Positions 58,914-64,000 of a stretch of DNA of 64,000 bases are shown here, piece by piece. The translations under genes and the position numbers were made by a program. The notes below the pieces were generated by a model. That model was not told the origin of the DNA. It worked only from the letters and a program-made list of their open reading frames with translations, and did not search any database. This DNA is from an uncultured Bifidobacteriaceae bacterium (lineage in GTDB: Bacteria; Actinomycetota; Actinomycetes; Actinomycetales; Bifidobacteriaceae). Position 1 is the first letter of the stretch. Every line of letters starts with the position of its first letter. The stretch spans positions 71,223 through 135,222 of the forward strand of contig CAMPNN010000002.1 of NCBI GenBank assembly GCA_946891915.1. The letters are read 5' to 3'.

Positions 58914-60464
58914 ATGAAGAAGACACCGTTCTACCGTAATGCAGCAATGTTGTTGCTCGCGGGCGCAACTATTATCCCACAATGCTTGGCAGTACCAGCA
59001 ATGGCAGCTCCTGCTGAAGAAGGCTCCGAGCCTGTAACAGCTTGCGCAGCCAAGAAGGACTCGCTGAATAATTATTTGTGGGATTTGCAATACGATAAAA
59101 CAAACATTCTCGCTCGTCACGGCGAAACCATTGACAACAAGTTCTCCAGCGACAGCTTCGACAAAGGCGGCGAATTCGTAGTTGTTGAGCATCAAAAGAA
59201 GAACATCACCAATACAACATCAAACTTGTCGGTTACTTCCGCCAACAATGATCGTGTATACCCAGGTGCCCTGTTCCGCGCTGACCAGAATTTGATGGAC
59301 AATATGCCAAGCCTGATTTCCGCAAACCGCGCTCCACTTACATTGAGCGTTGATTTGCCAGGCTTCCACGGTGGCGAAAGTGCTGTAACAGTTCAGCACC
59401 CAACAAAGAGCTCTGTGACTTCTGCAGTGAATACCTTAGTTTCTAAGTGGAACGCTCAGTATGCAGCAAGCCATCATGTGGCAGCTCGCATGCAGTACGA
59501 TTCTGCAAGCGCACAAAGCATGAACCAACTCAAAGCTAAGTTCGGTGCTGATTTCGCCAAGATTGGCGTGCCGCTGAAGATTGATTTCGATGCTGTACAC
59601 AAGGGCGAAAAGCAAACGCAGATTGTAAACTTCAAGCAGACTTACTACACCGTAAGTGTTGATGCTCCAGATAGCCCATCTGACTTCTTTGCACCATGCA
59701 CTACGCCAGAAAACTTGAAGAACCGCGGCGTTGACAGCAAGCGTCCACCAGTATACGTGTCCAACGTGGCCTACGGTCGTTCAATGTACGTAAAGTTCGA
59801 CACCACCAGCAAGAGCACCGATTTCCAGGCTGCTGTTGAAGCTGCAATCAAGGGTGTTGAGATCAAGCCAAACACCGAGTTCCATCGCATTTTACAGAAC
59901 ACTTCTGTAACTGCTGTGATTCTCGGCGGCAGCGCTAACGGTGCAGCCAAGGTTGTTACTGGCAACATCGATACGCTGAAGGCTTTGATTCAGGAAGGCG
60001 CAAATTTGAGCACCTCCAGCCCAGCAGTTCCAATTGCTTACACCACTTCCTTCGTCAAGGATAACGAAGTAGCAACTTTGCAAACCAATAGCGATTACGT
60101 TGAAACCAAGGTTTCTTCCTACCGCGACGGCTACTTGACTTTGGATCACCGTGGAGCTTACGTAGCTCGCTACTACATCTACTGGGATGAGTACGGCACC
60201 GAAATTGACGGCACCCCTTACGTGCGTTCTCGCGCATGGGAAGGCAACGGCAAGTATCGTACCGCTCACTTCAACACCACTATTCAGTTCAAGGGCAATG
60301 TGCGCAATCTCCGCATCAAGCTTGTTGAGAAGACCGGCTTGGCTTGGGAGCCATGGCGTACAGTGTATGACCGTTCTGATTTGCCACTGGTTCGCCAGCG
60401 CACAATCAAGAACTGGGGTACAACCTTGTGGCCACGCGTTGCTGAAACCGTGAAGAACGACTGA
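58914..60464 (+). CDS. vly: Vaginolysin, cholesterol-dependent cytolysin
   Basis: A secreted toxin of 516 residues that binds human CD59 and cholesterol and forms large pores in host membranes. An N-terminal signal peptide (MLLLAGATIIPQCLAVPAMA, cleaved near AMA-APA) is followed by the four-domain CDC fold. The undecapeptide at residues 472-482 is EKTGLAWEPWR, in which the usual Cys is Lys and the third-to-last is Pro, as in vaginolysin and similar CD59-dependent toxins. Y421-x-Y423-x14-R438-S439 fits the CD59-recognition pattern of that group. The Thr-Leu pair (GTTLWP) for cholesterol is present. The ribosome site GAAGGA precedes the ATG. Transcribed alone, opposite to neighbours, ending in a terminator. 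Confidence 0.98.
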   Translation: MKKTPFYRNAAMLLLAGATIIPQCLAVPAMAAPAEEGSEPVTACAAKKDSLNNYLWDLQYDKTNILARHGETIDNKFSSDSFDKGGEFVVVEHQKKNITNTTSNLSVTSANNDRVYPGALFRADQNLMDNMPSLISANRAPLTLSVDLPGFHGGESAVTVQHPTKSSVTSAVNTLVSKWNAQYAASHHVAARMQYDSASAQSMNQLKAKFGADFAKIGVPLKIDFDAVHKGEKQTQIVNFKQTYYTVSVDAPDSPSDFFAPCTTPENLKNRGVDSKRPPVYVSNVAYGRSMYVKFDTTSKSTDFQAAVEAAIKGVEIKPNTEFHRILQNTSVTAVILGGSANGAAKVVTGNIDTLKALIQEGANLSTSSPAVPIAYTTSFVKDNEVATLQTNSDYVETKVSSYRDGYLTLDHRGAYVARYYIYWDEYGTEIDGTPYVRSRAWEGNGKYRTAHFNTTIQFKGNVRNLRIKLVEKTGLAWEPWRTVYDRSDLPLVRQRTIKNWGTTLWPRVAETVKND

Positions 60465-60530
60465 ACTCATATCAAAATTGAATGAATAATTGAATAATAA
60501 AAAAATAATTGAATAAAGTGAATAAAATAA

Positions 60531-60571
60531 GGGCTTTATCTTGTAGCCAGTTACGAGATAAAGCCCTTGTT
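60531..60571 (+). terminator. Terminator of vly
   Basis: GGGCTTTATCTTGTA pairs with TACGAGATAAAGCCC (one G-U) around a short loop, followed by TTGTTTTATTT. It lies about 65 bp after the vly stop. Confidence 0.85.
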
Positions 60572-60643
60572 TTATTTGTCTTATTTATTTGTCTTATTTA
60601 TTTTATTTGCAAAATTTTATTTGCGAAATATTATTTAGATATT

Positions 60644-61636
60644 TTATATATCGCGATGCTTTTCAATAACGTAGCCAATTGCGTACATAACTACACCCCA
60701 AGCGAGAACAACTAAACCGGACTGCCACCATGTGAAAACATATGCGTTTGGTGGAAGTTGCGGCCCAGAATTAGCGGAGGTACCTAAGAATTGGCTTACA
60801 GCATTGCCTGGCAAAAGCTGAATAAGTATTGCAGTCCACTTCGCAAAATTGCTTGCAAGCATAATAATGCCAACAATGGCCTGCAGAATCATCACAGCTC
60901 CAATAACGCACATAATTCCGCCGGCAGTTGACTTGCAAATCATTCCAAAGCCGTAAGCCATAGCTGCTACAACAACCATAATTGCAGGAGAGCCAAGAAA
61001 CAGAGTAAGAGGCAATTTCCACGCGTTGCTTCCAGATAATCCGGAAATGTTATCTCCCATAAAAGCTAATTCTGCAGCAGCTAAAGAAACTGTCATTGCA
61101 ATAAGTTGTGCTACAAAAACGTAGATTGCAACCGCAACGAATTTAGCCGTAAAGAACATACCTCTTCTAGGTACAGTCGTAAGAGAAGCCTGAATTGAAG
61201 TCGTAGAATGTTCCGCAGTTACAGCAAGCACTGCAAAAATCGCCAAAACAATCAAAGATATAGAAGCAAAGCTAATAACTAAGCGGAAAATGCCTTCTTG
61301 AGATGCAATAAGGTCACTTTTATCGCTCGGTCCAACAGTAATCGCAGCACTTGATTTGCTACCAGCTGCACCCTTGTTATTAACGTCAACTTTAGACATT
61401 GCTTTCTGCACAAGCGCGATAATAAAACTAAAAATTACTGGCAAAACAATTGTTAATGCCATGCACCACCACGTAGACGCAAGCCCACGCAGCTTAACAA
61501 TTTCAGATTTAAGCGTGTGCATAAATGTAAGGCGTAAGTGCTGAGCGTTCATACTGCGGCCCGTTTTATACGCGTTAGACTGACGTGCGTTAGATTCAGA
61601 AGATTGCACTTGTTGATTTGCTACTTGCTCACTCAT
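60644..61636 (-). CDS. ABC-2 type transporter permease
   Basis: A 330-residue membrane protein with about six hydrophobic segments after a polar N-terminal region of 35 residues. Segments such as WWCMALTIVLPVIFSFII and LVISFASISLIVLAIFAVLAV fit an ABC-2 exporter; AEHSTTSIQASLTTVPRRG resembles the loop seen in permeases for peptides or lantibiotics. It overlaps the ATPase gene by 4 bp (ATGA). The substrate is unknown; self-immunity or drug export is possible. Confidence 0.88.
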   Translation of the reverse strand: MSEQVANQQVQSSESNARQSNAYKTGRSMNAQHLRLTFMHTLKSEIVKLRGLASTWWCMALTIVLPVIFSFIIALVQKAMSKVDVNNKGAAGSKSSAAITVGPSDKSDLIASQEGIFRLVISFASISLIVLAIFAVLAVTAEHSTTSIQASLTTVPRRGMFFTAKFVAVAIYVFVAQLIAMTVSLAAAELAFMGDNISGLSGSNAWKLPLTLFLGSPAIMVVVAAMAYGFGMICKSTAGGIMCVIGAVMILQAIVGIIMLASNFAKWTAILIQLLPGNAVSQFLGTSANSGPQLPPNAYVFTWWQSGLVVLAWGVVMYAIGYVIEKHRDI

Positions 61637-62637
61637 TTTGCACTCTCCTCATTGTTAGATTGCTCTACGTTTTGTCCACTCGGCTTCGAACCGCTGCTAG
61701 GAACAGCCTTCGTTACATACTGCTCTTGACCGTGTGTAAGAGCCAAATATGCTTCCTCAAGCGATGCATGCTCTTGATTCAGCTGGTAAACCAAAATCTG
61801 ATTATCTGCAATTTCGCGAGCAAGCTGATTAAGCTCGCATCCTGTTATTCTGAGAAGCTCGCCTTCTTGAACGTCTTGAGGCGTGCGATTATCTTGCAAA
61901 ATATTACATTCAGGATTAGTTTGAGTAAGTACAGACCTTAATTTTTCGCCTTCTGGCGTTACTAAACGTATAGCATGCTGCGAATGTGCGTCAACAAAAT
62001 CTTGAACTGTTGTGCGCTCCAAAATTTCGCCATGCGCAATAATCACAAGATTATCTGCAGTAAGCGCAACTTCGCTCATTAAGTGCGAGCTAAGTAGAAT
62101 TGCTCGACCTTCGCTTGCGTAATACCTGCATAATTCACGAACCCACTTAACACCTTCTGGGTCTAGGCCGTTAATTGGCTCGTCCAAAATAAGATTGTGC
62201 GGATCAGCTAAAAGCGCTGCCGCAATCGAAAGACGCTGGCTCATGCCAAGCGAGAACGAACCTGCTTTGCGGGTTTTTACACTAGTCAAACCAGTAATAT
62301 CAATGACTTCATCGACACGTTTCTTTGATATTCCGTGAGTTAAAGCCAGTGAATACAGGTGATTGTAAGCCGTTCGGCCCCTGTGAGCAGACTTTGCGTC
62401 AAGAACTGCGCCAACTTCTGTCATTGGGGATGTGATTTTTGCGTAAGGTTTGCCGTCAATAAGAGAAGTGCCACTATTGGCATGAATAAGATTTAACGCA
62501 CAACGCATGGTAGTAGATTTACCAGCGCCGTTAGGGCCCAAAAAGCCCGTGACTTTACCGTCTTCGGCGACGAAAGAAACGTCTTTAAGCGCTGTTTTTT
62601 CGCCAAAACGCTTTGTAATATGTTGAAATTCTAACAT
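61633..62637 (-). CDS. ABC transporter ATP-binding protein (ABC-2 partner)
   Basis: The 334-residue ATPase works with the overlapping permease. Walker A GPNGAGKSTT, the signature FSLGMSQRLSIAAALL (LSGGQ-like, slightly divergent) and Walker B LILDEPINGLDPEG are present, with the His switch SSHLMSE. The C-terminal part (about 220-334) is the usual regulatory extension of this class. No ribosome site is visible before the ATG, so a leaderless start is possible. Confidence 0.92.
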   Translation of the reverse strand: MLEFQHITKRFGEKTALKDVSFVAEDGKVTGFLGPNGAGKSTTMRCALNLIHANSGTSLIDGKPYAKITSPMTEVGAVLDAKSAHRGRTAYNHLYSLALTHGISKKRVDEVIDITGLTSVKTRKAGSFSLGMSQRLSIAAALLADPHNLILDEPINGLDPEGVKWVRELCRYYASEGRAILLSSHLMSEVALTADNLVIIAHGEILERTTVQDFVDAHSQHAIRLVTPEGEKLRSVLTQTNPECNILQDNRTPQDVQEGELLRITGCELNQLAREIADNQILVYQLNQEHASLEEAYLALTHGQEQYVTKAVPSSGSKPSGQNVEQSNNEESAK

Positions 62638-62756
62638 AAATTAACAATATCACAAATAAAAAAAAATATAGATTAAATGTAAACGTTTATAAGTACAGAC
62701 TATTGCGTTTTGATTAATATTTTTGTTGAGATTTTGCTGCTGATATTTTGCTGTTG

Positions 62757-62806
62757 AAATTTTAATTAAGATTTTAATTAAGTTTTTAATTAAGTTTTTA
62801 ATTAAG
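62757..62806. repeat. AT-rich tandem repeats (TTTTTAATTAAG)
   Basis: Four units of TTTAATTAAG(A/T)TT lie head to tail just beyond the 3' end of the TrmH gene. The TTAATTAA cores are self-complementary. No hairpin with G-C arms is present, so this is probably repeat expansion and not a terminator. Confidence 0.6.
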
Positions 62807-62808
62807 AT

Positions 62809-63615
62809 TCAGCAATTTGGTGCTGCATGTTGCGCAATCCACGCGTGCATGGAAACAGCCGCAGCTGCTCCTGCGTTTAGCGAGCGAACAGAGCCGAATT
62901 GCGAAATATAAACAACGTCATCCGCCATTTCTAGTGCTTTTTTAGAAAGACCCGGACCTTCCGCACCAAAAAGCATAAGGCAACGTTTAGGGAACTTGTA
63001 GCTTTCCATAGCAACTGCGCCTGGAATGATATCGAGCGCTATAACGCGAGCGTTTTTAGCGTCTTGTTCCTTGATATTTGCGATTTTTTCTGCTTCTTTA
63101 TTGCCTTCTGCCTGCGCTTTAAGCAAAAGTTGATGCGCTTCTTCTGTTTCTCGTGCTATATTTTCGCGCCAATTAGTTACTAGAGTTTCAATAGTTGGGC
63201 AGCACTCAACGTATTGGTAAAGCTCAGTCATTAACGAGCCTTTACGATTCCATTTATGAGGCCCTACAATATACACTTTTTTCGCTGTAAACGCGTTTGC
63301 AGTGCGAACCATAGAGCCTATGTTGAAATCGTGAGTCCAATTTTCTACAGCTACTTCAAACTCGTGGCGTCCTTTAGAATCGAGATCCGCTTTTATAGCT
63401 TCTACTTTCCAGTATCGGTAGCGGTCTAGGACGTTACGCTGGTCGCCTTCGTCTAGTAATTCAGTGCTAAACCGCGCATCATAATTTGGCGATTCTGGAT
63501 TATCTGGACGAGGCTCACCTGGATGCTCTTCTTCCCACGGGCAAACTCCTATAGGTCGAAATTCTGGCTCATCGGAAACTTTTGCAGCCAAAGTAATTGG
63601 ATTCGGTTCGTGCAT
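62809..63615 (-). CDS. SpoU/TrmH-family RNA methyltransferase
   Basis: A 268-residue 2'-O-ribose methyltransferase of the SPOUT class, which uses SAM and a trefoil-knot fold. Motif 1 NIGSMVRTANAF, motif 2 LMLFGAEGPGLS and motif 3 SQFGSVRSLNAGAAAAVSMH are all intact. The target, a tRNA or rRNA nucleotide, is not clear. The ATG at 63615 (MHEPNPIT) is chosen with GGAG 12 bases upstream; a TTG six codons earlier is an alternative. It is preceded by the Cys-rich gene with a short gap. Confidence 0.9.
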   Translation of the reverse strand: MHEPNPITLAAKVSDEPEFRPIGVCPWEEEHPGEPRPDNPESPNYDARFSTELLDEGDQRNVLDRYRYWKVEAIKADLDSKGRHEFEVAVENWTHDFNIGSMVRTANAFTAKKVYIVGPHKWNRKGSLMTELYQYVECCPTIETLVTNWRENIARETEEAHQLLLKAQAEGNKEAEKIANIKEQDAKNARVIALDIIPGAVAMESYKFPKRCLMLFGAEGPGLSKKALEMADDVVYISQFGSVRSLNAGAAAAVSMHAWIAQHAAPNC

Positions 63616-63692
63616 GTATAAGTTTTGCTCCAATTAAAGTATTAATTTGCGCTTGAGACTTGGCAGCTAGTCTTTGCAACTAGCCTTGGCAA

Positions 63693-63995
63693 CTAGTCTT
63701 TGCAGCCGTCAGTTGCGCAATCTCCTGTGCAACCTGACTTGCAGTGACCGCCACAGCAGTTGTCTTCGCAGCATGGCTCAGTGCAACCATCATTAGCACA
63801 ATCACCAGTGCACTCTACCTTGCAGTGGCCACCACAGCAGTTATCCTCGCAGCAAGGCTCAGTGCAACCATCATTAGCACAATCACCAGTGCATTTAACC
63901 TCACAATGACCGCCACAGCAATGATCGTTGCAGCAATCTTCGTGATCTGCATCTGCACGTAATTCTTCTTCACCGAAAGCTTGAACAAATGCCAT
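63693..63995 (-). CDS. Cys-rich tandem-repeat protein (24 Cys in 100 residues)
   Basis: A 100-residue protein whose last three quarters are a tandem 27-residue repeat. Repeats at about residues 26-52 and 53-79 differ at only two positions, with a partial third at 80-100. Each unit has eight Cys and one His in the order CC-GG-HC, KC, DC, GC, PCC (for example CCGGHC, CTGDCANDGC and TEPCCEDN). No signal peptide or membrane segment is present. The spacing resembles metal-binding proteins such as metallothioneins, but I recognise no named family. The ATG lies 5 bases from the window edge, so its ribosome site and promoter are outside. Confidence 0.75.
   Translation of the reverse strand: MAFVQAFGEEELRADADHEDCCNDHCCGGHCEVKCTGDCANDGCTEPCCEDNCCGGHCKVECTGDCANDGCTEPCCEDNCCGGHCKSGCTGDCATDGCKD
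63696..63920. repeat. 81-bp tandem repeat within the Cys-rich gene
   Basis: Two near-identical 81-bp units at 63840-63920 and 63759-63839 are followed by a truncated unit at 63696-63758. Repeat number is likely to vary between strains, which would change the number of metal-ligand blocks in the protein. Confidence 0.8.
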
Positions 63996-64000
63996 TTTAG

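Overview
The window looks like a chromosomal piece of a Gardnerella species (Bifidobacteriaceae, Actinomycetota). The strongest marker is a full-length cholesterol-dependent cytolysin (58914-60464) with the features of vaginolysin: undecapeptide EKTGLAWEPWR and a Y-x-Y-x14-R-S CD59-recognition pattern. The actinobacterial genes agree: nucS, a Rho with a long Arg/Asp-rich insertion, a DUF2469 protein, GatCAB, and a Tad pilus locus of actinobacterial type. Base composition is AT-leaning and almost all genes are on the minus strand.

Layout. (1) 1-11.9 kb is an accessory and defence island: a type I restriction-modification operon (hsdM-hsdS-hsdR, with hsdR running off the left edge), an Abi/HEPN-like gene, a strip of gene remnants, an apbE flavin transferase coupled to a Fic gene, a HigBA toxin-antitoxin pair, a second Fic gene with an HTH domain, and several unusual repeat arrays. 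(2) 11.9-18.9 kb is the complete F1Fo ATP synthase operon atpBEFHAGDC. (3) 19.2-31.4 kb holds an initiator tRNA-Met, a thioredoxin/TPR protein, a lipoprotein and an Asn/Gln-rich membrane protein, an FKBP lipoprotein, nucS, an amino-acid permease, a MacB/FtsX-like ABC system and a small unknown protein. (4) 31.4-37.1 kb holds asd with an aspartokinase split into two genes, then recR-dnaX. (5) 37.2-42 kb is a Tad/Flp pilus operon (tadZ-tadA-tadB-tadC-flp-tadE-tadE-like). (6) 42-49.5 kb holds a ClC transporter, a Fluc/CrcB pair, purA, fba, chorismate mutase, an Lrp regulator and an aminotransferase. (7) 49.6-58.4 kb holds rho, a UDP-galactopyranose-mutase-like flavoprotein, a DUF2469 and a GNAT gene, and gatCAB. 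(8) 58.9-64 kb holds vaginolysin, an ABC-2 export system, a SpoU/TrmH methyltransferase and a remarkable 24-cysteine repeat protein at the right edge.

How the genes work together. The left island combines restriction, an abortive-infection-like HEPN protein, a toxin-antitoxin pair and two putative AMP-transferases. Several signs of rearrangement suggest repeated gene gain and loss: a tandem TAEL repeat in hsdS, 3'-end fragments of hsdS and apbE, and a broken reading frame. The rest is mainly housekeeping plus host interaction (vaginolysin and Tad pili). The most promising undescribed items are the Cys-rich 27-residue repeat protein at 63693-63995, the palindrome upstream of vaginolysin, the Fic-ApbE pair with its repeat-filled promoter region, and the mosaic of gene remnants at 6527-6724.
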